Shown here piece after piece: positions 11,459 to 20,140 of a stretch of 61,535 nt of DNA. The translations under genes were made by a program, and so were the position numbers. The notes under the pieces are model-generated. The model did no database searches. It was not told the DNA's origin and saw only the letters and a program-made list of their open reading frames with translations. The stretch is from Muribaculaceae bacterium. Lineage in GTDB: Bacteria; Bacteroidota; Bacteroidia; Bacteroidales; Muribaculaceae. Numbering within the stretch: position 1 is the stretch's first letter; each line of letters begins with the position of its first letter. Where the stretch lies: the NCBI GenBank assembly GCA_017629835.1, contig JAGBWK010000068.1:1-61535 (forward strand). Reading direction: 5' to 3'.

Positions 11459-12328
11459 ATGGAAAAGCCCAAGAAACAAAGTCTAAAGAATATCGGCAAG
11501 AATCTAACGTCGACAATTAGCGTAGCGCTCGTGCTGCTAATTCTCGGCATAGTAGGCTCAATGGCTGTTGCTACACGCAACGTCACCAATTCTATCAAAG
11601 AAAACCTCGGATTCAACCTCATACTTACCGAAGAAGCAACCGAAGTACAAATTAACACTATAAAACAACGCTTCAATTCTGCGCCATATATTTCAAGCTA
11701 CGATTTTATGTCGGCTGAAGAAATTCTCCGTCAGGAGGAAATTCATCTTGGAGCTGACATTGTAGAAATGCTCGGAGTAAACCCATATCAACCAGAATTC
11801 AACATCAAGGTAAAAGCCGATTACGCAAATACTGATAGTTTAACAAAAATAGTAGCACCATTCGAGCAAATGGCAGAGGTGGCTGAAGTAACTGTCCACG
11901 CACAAATGGTCGACGATATTAACTCAAACATCAATACTATTACGATTGTGCTTTTAGCTGTTGCTGTAGCACTGTTGCTTATATCATTTGTGCTTATCAA
12001 CAACACCGTTCGCCTAACTATATACTCACGTCGATTCATTCTCCACACTATGCGTCTTGTTGGCGCTACTGGCAGTTTCATACGCCGCCCAATTGTGATA
12101 AGCAATGTGATTAACGGCCTAATAGCTGGAGTGTTAGGGATTCTCCTACTCGTGGGATTACGCTACTATGCAGCAACTCTCGAAGCTGGCGTCAAATTAG
12201 CTCTGCCGTGGAACGATTTCACTTTTATATTCATAGGCATGTTGATTGGCGGTATGATTATTTGTGGTTTGGCTTCAATTTTTGCAACCAACAAATATCT
12301 GCGACGCAAATACGATGATATGTTCTAA
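11459..12328 (+). CDS. ftsX: cell division protein FtsX
   Basis: Membrane half of the FtsEX complex, which links cytoplasmic ATP hydrolysis to activation of septal peptidoglycan hydrolases. Topology fits: a short cytoplasmic basic N-terminus, one span (about 20-40), a periplasmic domain (about 45-155), then three spans (about 160-182, 214-232, 255-278) making the FtsX permease core. At 289 aa it has family length. The ATPase gene ftsE is not adjacent; upstream is miaB on the other strand. It starts a long co-directional run to yigZ. Confidence 0.88.
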   Translation: MEKPKKQSLKNIGKNLTSTISVALVLLILGIVGSMAVATRNVTNSIKENLGFNLILTEEATEVQINTIKQRFNSAPYISSYDFMSAEEILRQEEIHLGADIVEMLGVNPYQPEFNIKVKADYANTDSLTKIVAPFEQMAEVAEVTVHAQMVDDINSNINTITIVLLAVAVALLLISFVLINNTVRLTIYSRRFILHTMRLVGATGSFIRRPIVISNVINGLIAGVLGILLLVGLRYYAATLEAGVKLALPWNDFTFIFIGMLIGGMIICGLASIFATNKYLRRKYDDMF

Positions 12329-12400
12329 TCGATAAAACTACGTATTTCGCCACAACTAAACAACTGAACATTAATTAAGAAAACTATAAATCAAACATAA

Positions 12401-12730
12401 ATGGCTACGAATTCAAATTCACAGCGCCCAAATAACAAAGCTGACAATTCTACAATAAATCGCACGGGAAAAGATGCAAATCTCGTCAAAGAAAACAAAG
12501 AGCAATATCCCCTCGCACGCGTAAATTTCTACATTATGGCTGCATCAGCAGCACTCATTATTATAGGATTTCTACTAATGCTTGGCTCTGGTAGCACAAC
12601 CGAACAATTCAATCCCGATATATTCTCAACTCGCCGCATAATTGTTGGTCCGACTATTGCGTTTATCGGATTTATAACCATGGCCGTAGGCATCATATGG
12701 CGCCCTAATAAAAAACAACATAACAAATAA
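12401..12730 (+). CDS. DUF3098 small membrane protein
   Basis: 109 aa. A polar, Asn-rich N-terminus (about 1-45) precedes two membrane spans (about 48-66 and 85-102) joined by a loop with TTEQFNPDIFSTRRI, the recognisable core of DUF3098, a Bacteroidota family of unknown function. It lies between ftsX and uppP, 72 bases after the former and 15 before the latter, so it is probably cotranscribed with both. This position suggests a cell envelope role, but no function is known. Confidence 0.85.
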   Translation: MATNSNSQRPNNKADNSTINRTGKDANLVKENKEQYPLARVNFYIMAASAALIIIGFLLMLGSGSTTEQFNPDIFSTRRIIVGPTIAFIGFITMAVGIIWRPNKKQHNK

Positions 12731-12745
12731 GGATTAAACATTACA

Positions 12746-13573
12746 ATGGATTGGTTAGACGCCCTCATTCTCGGCATAGTTCAAGGGCTTGCTGAATATC
12801 TCCCCATAAGCAGTTCTGGTCATCTCGAAATATTCAAAGATGTTCTCGGTCTTGACCTTGATGCTTCAAAAAGTTTGGAATTCGACATAGTGCTCCACGT
12901 TGCCACAGTATTAAGCACAATAGTAATTCTATGGCGTGAATTTGTTCCTCTATGTAAATCGTTCTTCACATTCAAGAATGATGATAACACGCGCTACGTA
13001 TTGAAAATCATTCTGTCGTGCATACCAGTCGGCATCGTTGGCTTATGCTTCAAAGATTATGTAGAATCATTCTTTGGAGGCAACCTAACTTTAGTGGGTA
13101 TATGCCTATGTGTCACAGCAGCACTATTGTCATTCTCTTATTTCTTCAGAACAAGTCCACTGACTGCACGCGATTACAAGCCTCGCGACATCACTTGGTA
13201 TGACGCCATTATCATCGGCATCGCTCAAGCTGTGGCTGTTTTGCCCGGACTAAGCCGTTCTGGTGCTACCATTGCAACCGGACTTCTCATTGGCGACAAA
13301 CGCGAGAAGGTAGCACAATTCTCATTTTTCATGGTTATAATACCGATACTTGGCGAAGCCCTCCTCGATTGCAAAGACATAATCTCTCCCGACGCAGCTG
13401 CTGTAGCATCTGGCGAAAGCGCAGGACTGCTCTCGCTTATAATTGGATTCGTTGCAGCATTTGTAGTTGGTTGCTTATCATGCAAATGGATGCTCAACAT
13501 TGTCAAGAAAGGTAAGCTGATATGGTTTGCCGTTTACTGCCTCGCAGTCGGCATCTTATGCTTAGCATTCTAA
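12746..13573 (+). CDS. uppP: undecaprenyl-diphosphatase UppP (BacA)
   Basis: Integral membrane phosphatase that recycles undecaprenyl diphosphate to the monophosphate lipid carrier used for peptidoglycan and surface glycans, and gives bacitracin tolerance. The two hallmark motifs are present: GLAEYLPISSSGHLE (residues about 12-26) and PGLSRSGATIATG (about 166-178). 275 aa with about eight hydrophobic spans, as in the family. It sits in the ftsX-DUF3098-uppP-truB run. Confidence 0.97.
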   Translation: MDWLDALILGIVQGLAEYLPISSSGHLEIFKDVLGLDLDASKSLEFDIVLHVATVLSTIVILWREFVPLCKSFFTFKNDDNTRYVLKIILSCIPVGIVGLCFKDYVESFFGGNLTLVGICLCVTAALLSFSYFFRTSPLTARDYKPRDITWYDAIIIGIAQAVAVLPGLSRSGATIATGLLIGDKREKVAQFSFFMVIIPILGEALLDCKDIISPDAAAVASGESAGLLSLIIGFVAAFVVGCLSCKWMLNIVKKGKLIWFAVYCLAVGILCLAF

Positions 13574-13606
13574 CAAGATTATTCAATTCACTACTCAACC
13601 GGTAAA

Positions 13607-14320
13607 ATGAATTTCCTAAAAGGAGAAATATTATATATTGATAAGCCATATCGCTGGACATCATTCGACGCAGTCAAACGATTGCGAAGCGTTATGCTCC
13701 GACGCATGGGTATCAAAAAGATGAAAGTTGGTCACGCTGGTACTCTCGACCCACTTGCTACGGGCGTAATGATTATCGTCACTGGCAAATCGACCAAATT
13801 GATTGACACTCTGCAAAGCGGCATAAAGGAATATATTGCAACAATAGCACTCGGCGCCACTACCCCATCGTTTGACCTCGAAACAGAGATCGATGCAACA
13901 TACCCCACTGACCACATCACTCGCCAACAAGTTGAAGAGGTATTAAAACGCTTTACTGGCGTTATCGAGCAAGTTCCGCCAGCCTTCTCGGCATGCAAAG
14001 TCGATGGCAAACGAGCTTACAAAATGGCACGAAAAGGGAAAGAGGTAGAACTAAAACCCAAAGTGCTCGTAATCGACGAAATTGAATTATTAGAATTTAG
14101 CCAAACATCAATCAAAGTAAGAGTAGTTTGCAGCAAGGGCACTTACATCCGAGCATTAGCTCGCGACATAGGTGAAGCCCTTGGCTCAGGAGGACACCTC
14201 ACCGCACTACAACGTACTCGCGTGGGCGATGTAACTCTCGACCGCTGCATGAGCATAGACGAAGCCACCGATATGCTCAACAATGTTGAAGTTGAAATGC
14301 CTGAAGAATACTCGGCGTAA
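13607..14320 (+). CDS. truB: tRNA pseudouridine(55) synthase TruB
   Basis: Isomerises U55 to pseudouridine in the T-loop of tRNAs. The catalytic aspartate is Asp48 in HAGTLDPLATG; the KPYRWTSFDAV and FSACKVDGKRAY motifs are also present. At 237 aa it is a compact form, ending without the extended C-terminal PUA region of the E. coli protein. In the same run as uppP (33-base gap). Confidence 0.95.
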   Translation: MNFLKGEILYIDKPYRWTSFDAVKRLRSVMLRRMGIKKMKVGHAGTLDPLATGVMIIVTGKSTKLIDTLQSGIKEYIATIALGATTPSFDLETEIDATYPTDHITRQQVEEVLKRFTGVIEQVPPAFSACKVDGKRAYKMARKGKEVELKPKVLVIDEIELLEFSQTSIKVRVVCSKGTYIRALARDIGEALGSGGHLTALQRTRVGDVTLDRCMSIDEATDMLNNVEVEMPEEYSA

Positions 14321-14406
14321 CAACATAACTATAATTTTCACTATCGCTCCTACAACACTAAAGGCATAGTAGAATTAAACGACTAAAATAATCAAACAAT
14401 ATAGCA

Positions 14407-15456
14407 ATGAAACTATCACAATTCAAATTCAAGCTTCCCGAAACACTCATCGCTCAATATCCTACCGAACAACGCGACGAGTGCAGAATGATGGTTGTTG
14501 ATCGCAAAACTGGCGAAATCACACATCACACATTCAAGGAAATCCTGAATTACTTTAATGAGGGGGATATAATGGTATTCAACGACACAAAGGTGTTCCC
14601 CGCTCGCCTTTACGGCAATAAAGAAAAAACTGGTGCTAAAATTGAAGTATTTTTACTTCGCGAGCTCAACGAAGAGGGCAAACTTTGGGACGTACTTGTA
14701 GAGCCAGCTCGCAAAATTCGTATTGGCAATAAGCTCTACTTTGGCGAAGATGAATCAATGGTTGCTGAAGTCATTGACAACACAACATCACGTGGTCGCA
14801 CACTCCGCTTCTTGTACGACGGTCCTCACGATGAATTCAAGCAAGCTCTATATTCATTAGGCGAAACTCCACTGCCCGAATACATCAACCGCGACCCAGA
14901 ACCACAAGACGCAGAACAATACCAAACAATATTTGCTCGCAACGAAGGTGCCATTGTTGCTCCTGCAGCAGGCATTCACTTCAGCCGCGAAATACTTAAA
15001 CGCTTTGAAATCAAAGGCGTTGAGCAAGGATTCTTAACTGTTCATAGTGGCTTGGGCAACTTCCGCGAAATCGACGTTGAAGACCTCACAAAACACCGTA
15101 TGGACTCTGAGCAAATCTATGTTTCATCCGAACTTGTTGAGAAAGTAAACAACGTAAAAGCTAACAACAAACAAGTATGCGCTGTAGGCACATCGGTGCT
15201 TCGCGGCATTGCCAGCGCTGTAAGCATGGGTGGACGTATGAAAACCTACGACGGTTGGACCAACAAGTTCATCTTCCCTCCTTACGATTTCACAGTCACA
15301 ACCTCAATGGTAACTAATTTCCATCTCCCATATTCAACAATGTTGATGATGGTTGCTGCATTTGGAGGTTATGACTTAATCATGAAAGCATACGACGAAG
15401 CTGTAAAGGAAAAATACCGTTTCGGAGCTTACGGCGACGCCATGCTTATCATCTAA
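14407..15456 (+). CDS. queA: S-adenosylmethionine:tRNA ribosyltransferase-isomerase QueA
   Basis: Transfers and isomerises the ribosyl group of SAM onto 7-aminomethyl-7-deazaguanine in tRNA to give epoxyqueuosine. 349 aa, the usual QueA length, with [47 protein letters not shown] and [12 protein letters not shown]. Several motifs differ from the textbook QueA (PAAGIHFS for [18 protein letters not shown] for HVGAGTFRPV, DSE for [13 protein letters not shown] for GTTSVRTLES). From memory, Bacteroidales QueA shares some of this. A second queA-type gene at 17813 keeps the textbook motifs. Confidence 0.88.
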   Translation: MKLSQFKFKLPETLIAQYPTEQRDECRMMVVDRKTGEITHHTFKEILNYFNEGDIMVFNDTKVFPARLYGNKEKTGAKIEVFLLRELNEEGKLWDVLVEPARKIRIGNKLYFGEDESMVAEVIDNTTSRGRTLRFLYDGPHDEFKQALYSLGETPLPEYINRDPEPQDAEQYQTIFARNEGAIVAPAAGIHFSREILKRFEIKGVEQGFLTVHSGLGNFREIDVEDLTKHRMDSEQIYVSSELVEKVNNVKANNKQVCAVGTSVLRGIASAVSMGGRMKTYDGWTNKFIFPPYDFTVTTSMVTNFHLPYSTMLMMVAAFGGYDLIMKAYDEAVKEKYRFGAYGDAMLII

Positions 15457-15468
15457 ATTGACAGTAAA

Positions 15469-16065
15469 GTGAGTGATAGTTATCTGACAATCAACGGACC
15501 AGCAGAGGGCATATATCGCGAGAAAATGAGTAAGTTTCTCGCGTTTGCCCACCCTGTTGATTCTGCCGAAGAAGCTCGTCGGATAATTGCTAAATATCAA
15601 AACGAATATCATGATGCACGGCACGTATGCTGGGCTTATATGATTGGAGCCGACCGTAAAGAATTCCAATCAAACGACAACGGAGAGCCCTCTGGGACAG
15701 CTGGAAAGCCAATCCTCGGGCAAATAAACTCCTTTGGCTTAACCGACATAGTTATAGCCGTAGTTCGATATTTTGGGGGTATCAAACTTGGCACATCTGG
15801 ACTAATCGTAGCTTATCGCGAGGCTGCTCGCGAAGCACTTGAAGCGGCTGAAATTGTTGAGCGCCACGTTATGCAAACAGCCTCGTTCACATTCCCTTAT
15901 GAGGTAATGAACGATGTAATGAAAGTAGTAAAACAAAACGGGATTTCGATTCTTGACCAGCAATTCGACAACATCTGTTCGATGACTATCACAACAAGAG
16001 CCGACAACTATGATTCAATGATTGGTCGATTATCTTCAATCGACTACCTAAAATTTCTCGAATAA
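15469..16065 (+). CDS. YigZ/IMPACT family protein (UPF0029)
   Basis: 198 aa. The IMPACT/UPF0029 domain covers about residues 14-125 (EKMSKFLAFAHPV, HVCWAYMIG, NGEPSGTAGKPIL, VVRYFGGIKLGTSGL), with a C-terminal UPF0029 extension. The molecular role in bacteria is not settled; the eukaryotic relative regulates the eIF2-alpha kinase Gcn2. The start is a GTG 13 bases after the queA stop, which puts the N-terminus (SDSYLTINGPAEGIYREK) where family members begin. Probably the last gene of the ftsX run; it converges on cdaA. Confidence 0.88.
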   Translation: MSDSYLTINGPAEGIYREKMSKFLAFAHPVDSAEEARRIIAKYQNEYHDARHVCWAYMIGADRKEFQSNDNGEPSGTAGKPILGQINSFGLTDIVIAVVRYFGGIKLGTSGLIVAYREAAREALEAAEIVERHVMQTASFTFPYEVMNDVMKVVKQNGISILDQQFDNICSMTITTRADNYDSMIGRLSSIDYLKFLE

Positions 16066-16075
16066 TAGCTGCGTA

Positions 16076-16849
16076 TCACGACGTTTTCAACTGACTGAGC
16101 ACTTGTTCCAATTCTGTAGAACTTAGGTTTTGGCGTATTTTGCCATGCTCAGCATAAGAGATATTACCAGTTTCTTCCGACACTATAATTGCAGCAGCAT
16201 CTGTAGCTTGTGAGATTCCTAAAGCTGACCTGTGGCGCAAGCCCATTGAACGAGGGATATTCGTATCATGGCTAACTGGCAGAATACATCCTGCCGAAAC
16301 GAGTCTATTACCCGATATAATCAAAGCACCGTCGTGAAGCGGAGAATTTTTGAAAAATATATTTTCAATTAAACGTGAGTTAATATCAGCATTTATTTGG
16401 TCGCCAGTCTTTTGATAGTTTTCGAGCGATATACTCTGCTGTATCACTATCAATGCCCCAGTTTTGCTGCGCGACATATTCATACATGCATACACAATAG
16501 GCATAATCCATTTATGTTGTTCGGCATCTGTTTGAACTTTACTATGATGAAAAAAGTTGCCTATAAATTCCCACCTCTTTTTTGAGCCTAATTCAACCAA
16601 AAACCTCTTTATCTGATCTTGGAAAAGAATGACAAGAATAAGCATACCAATACTCATAAACTTGTCGAGAATGGAACCCATTAATCTCATATCAATAATT
16701 TCGGAGGTTACAATCCACACTAATATGAATGCCAAAATACCATAGAAAATATTGATTGTGCCCGACTCCTTCATCATTTTATACAAATAATAAAGCAGAA
16801 ACGCGACTATGAGTATGTCGAATATATCTTTAATTCCAAATGCTCCCAT
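16076..16849 (-). CDS. cdaA: diadenylate cyclase CdaA
   Basis: Makes cyclic di-AMP from two ATP. The N-terminus has three membrane spans (about 9-23, 32-50, 64-79), followed by the DAC domain with its catalytic DGA (173-175 in SPLHDGALII) and RHR (205-207 in LRHRSALG) motifs. At 257 aa it is the CdaA (DisA_N) type. It follows folP after 45 bases and is probably cotranscribed. No CdaR-like regulator or glmM is next to it, unlike in Firmicutes. Confidence 0.93.
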   Translation of the reverse strand: MGAFGIKDIFDILIVAFLLYYLYKMMKESGTINIFYGILAFILVWIVTSEIIDMRLMGSILDKFMSIGMLILVILFQDQIKRFLVELGSKKRWEFIGNFFHHSKVQTDAEQHKWIMPIVYACMNMSRSKTGALIVIQQSISLENYQKTGDQINADINSRLIENIFFKNSPLHDGALIISGNRLVSAGCILPVSHDTNIPRSMGLRHRSALGISQATDAAAIIVSEETGNISYAEHGKIRQNLSSTELEQVLSQLKTS

Positions 16850-16894
16850 TAGTTTGAGATTTGAGTTTGTTTTATTTTAAGCACTTCAAATCAA

Positions 16895-17758
16895 TCAGTT
16901 ATCATTAGTCAGAATAGTCATCGTTCTGCCTAATTTATTAATCGATTCGAGTTTTGAATTTATTTTTATTGTTTGTTTTGCCGCTTTTACATCATGTACT
17001 CTAAGAATGCTCGCGCCTGAACGTAACGCATGAATGTTCAACGCCGTAGTTGCTTCAAGGGCTTCATCTTGATCGATTTCGAGCAATTTCGTTATCATCG
17101 ATTTTCTTGAAATGCCTACAAGCACTGGTCGATTCAAGCAACTGAACAAATCGAGATTAGCCATAAGGGCATAATTCTGTTCAATAGTCTTGCCGAACCC
17201 GAATCCTGGGTCAACTATTATGTCATTGACACCAGCAAGCACCAACCGACGGAGATTTTGTTGAATATTTTTTATTACACACGCTGCAGTTGCGTCAACA
17301 TCAACTGAGCACAATTCATTGCAATCAGTCAGAATATATGGCACATTCAATTGACATACTGCATTGAACATTTCTTCATCCAACGACATTCCGCTTATGT
17401 CATTGATAATATCAGCACCAGCGGCAACTGCTTCACGAGCAACACGCGCTCTAAAAGTATCAACCGATATTATCGCCTCCGGAAATTCTCTACGTAAGGC
17501 TGTGATTGCATTTATAACCCTATTAAGTTCCTCAGACTCTGATGCATAATCTGCTCCAGGTCGAGTTGAACATCCGCCAACATCAATAATATCAGCACCG
17601 TCATCAAGCATTTGTTTGGCAATAGATATTAGCTCATCTTCACCTGCAATTCGTGATGCAGCATGAAATGAGTCGGGCGTGACGTTGAGGATTCCCATTA
17701 CCACAGGCTCGGTGAATTCCACCAACCGACCTTTAATATTGATTGAAAACGGTGTCAT
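16895..17758 (-). CDS. folP: dihydropteroate synthase FolP
   Basis: Condenses p-aminobenzoate with dihydropterin pyrophosphate in folate synthesis; the sulfonamide target. TIM-barrel signatures: GILNVTPDSF (about 22-31), DIIDVGGCSTRPGA (the pterin-site loop has GGCS where many enzymes have GGES), ISVDTFR, NDISG, IVDPGFGFGK, GISRKSMI. 287 aa is usual. Its promoter box lies only eight bases before the ATG. Downstream is cdaA. Confidence 0.95.
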   Translation of the reverse strand: MTPFSINIKGRLVEFTEPVVMGILNVTPDSFHAASRIAGEDELISIAKQMLDDGADIIDVGGCSTRPGADYASESEELNRVINAITALRREFPEAIISVDTFRARVAREAVAAGADIINDISGMSLDEEMFNAVCQLNVPYILTDCNELCSVDVDATAACVIKNIQQNLRRLVLAGVNDIIVDPGFGFGKTIEQNYALMANLDLFSCLNRPVLVGISRKSMITKLLEIDQDEALEATTALNIHALRSGASILRVHDVKAAKQTIKINSKLESINKLGRTMTILTNDN

Positions 17759-17766
17759 GTATTCGG

Positions 17767-17774
17767 CAAATTTA
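17767..17774 (-). promoter_or_regulatory. folP-cdaA promoter -7 box
   Basis: TAAATTTG on the minus strand, ending eight bases from the folP ATG, so the predicted leader is only about five nt. Back to back with the promoter of the second queA gene. Confidence 0.5.
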
Positions 17775-17786
17775 ATGAAAAAATGC

Positions 17787-17794
17787 TAACTTTG
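17787..17794 (+). promoter_or_regulatory. promoter -7 box of second queA-type gene
   Basis: TAACTTTG, 18 bases before the ATG at 17813. It overlaps the possible ATG at 17783, which is why the start at 17813 is preferred. Confidence 0.6.
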
Positions 17795-17812
17795 CAATGT
17801 AATGACGAATAT

Positions 17813-19039
17813 ATGACCGATTCTGTAAAAAATATTTCTATCGCTGATTTTGATTATCCACTCCCAGATGAGAAAATTGCAAAGCATCCACTAACGCAGC
17901 GTGATGCTTGCAAAATGCTTGTTCGCTTTGCCGACGGCCACATTGAGGATTATCATTTTAGCGATATAGCCACTATATTACCCAACGATTCTTTCCTTAT
18001 TTACAACAATACACGCGTGATTAATGCACGTCTACGTTTCAGAAAAGGAGAAAATTCCGACGGCGCATTGATTGAAATTTTCTGCCTTGAGCCCGATAAG
18101 CCAAGAGATTATGCGCAGAATTTTGCATCTGCAACATCTTGTTCGTGGATATGCTTCGTCGGCAACTCAAAGCGCTGGAAAGATGAGCCTTTGAAAATGA
18201 TGCTCAATATCGACGGCACTGAAATATCTCTTTGCGCTACTCGCATATCTAAGGCGGACAACACCTCTGTCGTAGAGTTCTCGTGGGATAATTCCAATAT
18301 TTCATTTTCTCAAATTATCTCTGCTGCAGGAGAAATTCCCATTCCCCCATATCTGAATCGTAACTCAGAAGACTCCGACAAATCCGACTACCAAACGGTC
18401 TATAGCCATATCGAAGGCTCAGTAGCAGCTCCAACTGCTGGACTTCATTTCACTGATGATCTGTTAGAAAACATCAGCAAACGAGGTATTCCACGCAGAG
18501 AAGTGACCCTACACGTCGGCGCAGGAACATTCCAACCAGTAAAATCCGACACCATAGGCGAGCACCTGATGCACAGCGAATTTATCGCTGTCGATAGGAA
18601 TCTTCTTGAAGAACTCGCTGAAACTGATCGCAATGTAATTGCCGTAGGCACAACTTCGGTCAGAACTCTTGAGAGTCTATATCATATTGGCTGCTTAATA
18701 AGTGAGGGCCGATTCCATGGCGAAGTACCTCAATGGTACCCCTACGAAGAGTCGCATCCGCAACTATCTGCCAAACGTGCTATCGAGGAAATAATCCATT
18801 ACATCGACAGTAAAAATCTGCCTGCACTCGTTGCTTCAACAAGAATTATAATTGCGCCGGGATATGATTATCGCATAGTCAAAGGAATGGTTACAAATTT
18901 CCACCAACCACGCTCAACCCTACTTCTATTAGTTTCAGCATTTACTGGTGGAGATTGGCGCTCGATGTACAACCACGCGCTTGAATCGAATTACCGCTTT
19001 TTAAGCTATGGCGACGGCTCATTATTGTTGAATTATTAA
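17813..19039 (+). CDS. second QueA-type ribosyltransferase-isomerase (long paralogue)
   Basis: About 408 aa, some 60 longer than QueA, because of an insertion around residues 95-160 (rich in Cys, Trp and Ser) and one near 290-320. It keeps the textbook QueA motifs: IYNNTRVINARL, PTAGLHFTDDL, HVGAGTFQPV, HLMHSE, GTTSVRTLES, IAPGYDYRIV, TNFHQPRSTLLLLVSAF, SYGDGSLL. The product is therefore a QueA-fold enzyme, perhaps the true QueA or one acting on a related substrate. An ATG at 17783 is in frame but sits upstream of the predicted transcript start. Its divergent neighbour is folP. Confidence 0.85.
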   Translation: MTDSVKNISIADFDYPLPDEKIAKHPLTQRDACKMLVRFADGHIEDYHFSDIATILPNDSFLIYNNTRVINARLRFRKGENSDGALIEIFCLEPDKPRDYAQNFASATSCSWICFVGNSKRWKDEPLKMMLNIDGTEISLCATRISKADNTSVVEFSWDNSNISFSQIISAAGEIPIPPYLNRNSEDSDKSDYQTVYSHIEGSVAAPTAGLHFTDDLLENISKRGIPRREVTLHVGAGTFQPVKSDTIGEHLMHSEFIAVDRNLLEELAETDRNVIAVGTTSVRTLESLYHIGCLISEGRFHGEVPQWYPYEESHPQLSAKRAIEEIIHYIDSKNLPALVASTRIIIAPGYDYRIVKGMVTNFHQPRSTLLLLVSAFTGGDWRSMYNHALESNYRFLSYGDGSLLLNY

Positions 19040-19114
19040 GCAGTCAAGCCGACCACAAAACCTTCGAAAATTAAAGTTATTACATATTAAACAATCGATT
19101 TAGATTTTGTCGTT

Positions 19115-19417
19115 ATGTATCTAATTTCAACCTCATTCCATACATCAAAACATATTGTTGATGAAATCAAAGAAATAGTTCGAAAAGTGTATATCCCAAT
19201 GCTTGAAAAGGCTGAGATTTTTCACAACATTCGTATGCTGAGAATTATGGTTGAAATCGATCCCGAAACTCGCAGTTTCGCCGTACAATACGAAACCGAA
19301 GACATCGAAAAAGCAAATCAGTGGGCGAATCAAGATGCAAAAAAATTATTCGGAATTCTACACAATCGTTATGGCGAAAAATTAGTGCATTTCACTACGC
19401 CTATGGAAATTGAGTAA
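19115..19417 (+). CDS. DUF4286 family protein
   Basis: 100 aa, no membrane span or signal. Small alpha/beta protein with the DUF4286 pattern: an N-terminal strand (MYLISTSFHT), a KVYIPML segment and a C-terminal EKLVHFTTPME. Function unknown. It lies between the second queA-type gene (75 bases) and ruvC (49 bases), in the same direction. Confidence 0.8.
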   Translation: MYLISTSFHTSKHIVDEIKEIVRKVYIPMLEKAEIFHNIRMLRIMVEIDPETRSFAVQYETEDIEKANQWANQDAKKLFGILHNRYGEKLVHFTTPMEIE

Positions 19418-19466
19418 TATCAACAATCCAATCTATATCGCAATTTAACAACAGAGCTAAATTCTA

Positions 19467-20054
19467 ATGGAATCCACCGCAAGGGAAAACCTCAAAGAAT
19501 ATGACCGCATAATTATCGGCATCGACCCTGGTACAAACATCATGGGTTATGCTCTGCTTGGCATTAAAAAGAAAAAACCGTCATTGATTGCAATGGGCGT
19601 CATTCAATTGGGCAAACTTGGCGACCATTACATTCGTCTTCAGCGCATCTATCAACGAGTACAGGGGCTTGTGGAGCAATACTTACCCGACGAGATGGCT
19701 ATTGAGGCTCCTTTCTTTGGTAAAAATGTGCAATCAATGCTCAAACTTGGACGCGCCCAAGGGGTTGCGATGGCTGCCGCATTGTCGCGCGATGTTCCAA
19801 TTACCGAATACGAGCCACGAAAAATCAAAATGGCTATTACTGGCAATGGTGCGGCATCAAAAGAGCAAGTGCGCGACCTTCTGTGCCGAATTCTTGACAT
19901 TAAGGATGAGGAACTTGCGCCACAACTTGATGCAACCGACGCTCTCGGAGCTGCACTTTGTCATTTCTACGAATCTTCAAAACCTATTTCAACAGGGGGC
20001 GCGAAATCGTGGAAAGCATTCATAGCATCCAATCCCGATAGAGTCAAAAAATAG
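19467..20054 (+). CDS. ruvC: crossover junction endodeoxyribonuclease RuvC
   Basis: Resolves Holliday junctions by paired nicks, working with RuvAB. RNase H-like fold with four catalytic acidic residues visible: Asp20 ([10 protein letters not shown]), Glu80 ([10 protein letters not shown]), Asp155 and Asp158 ([11 protein letters not shown]). 195 aa. The N-terminus has about 13 residues before the first strand; a later start is not available before IIIGIDPG, so this ATG stands. The gap after it (20055-20140) holds only a weak nested inverted repeat. Confidence 0.95.
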   Translation: MESTARENLKEYDRIIIGIDPGTNIMGYALLGIKKKKPSLIAMGVIQLGKLGDHYIRLQRIYQRVQGLVEQYLPDEMAIEAPFFGKNVQSMLKLGRAQGVAMAAALSRDVPITEYEPRKIKMAITGNGAASKEQVRDLLCRILDIKDEELAPQLDATDALGAALCHFYESSKPISTGGAKSWKAFIASNPDRVKK

Positions 20055-20140
20055 TAAACTTTCTTATCGTAGCGTGTGGCTACAAATGGCTTACTGCCAC
20101 AAATATATTCTGACTCACACGTCAACGACAATTGGTGCAA

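Noticed and set aside
17783..17812. Upstream ATG of the long queA paralogue
   Set aside because: The -7 box TAACTTTG falls inside this extension, so the transcript would start after it.
20055..20140. Nested inverted repeat CGTGTG/CACACG after ruvC as a terminator
   Set aside because: The stem is broken by large loops and no T tract follows.
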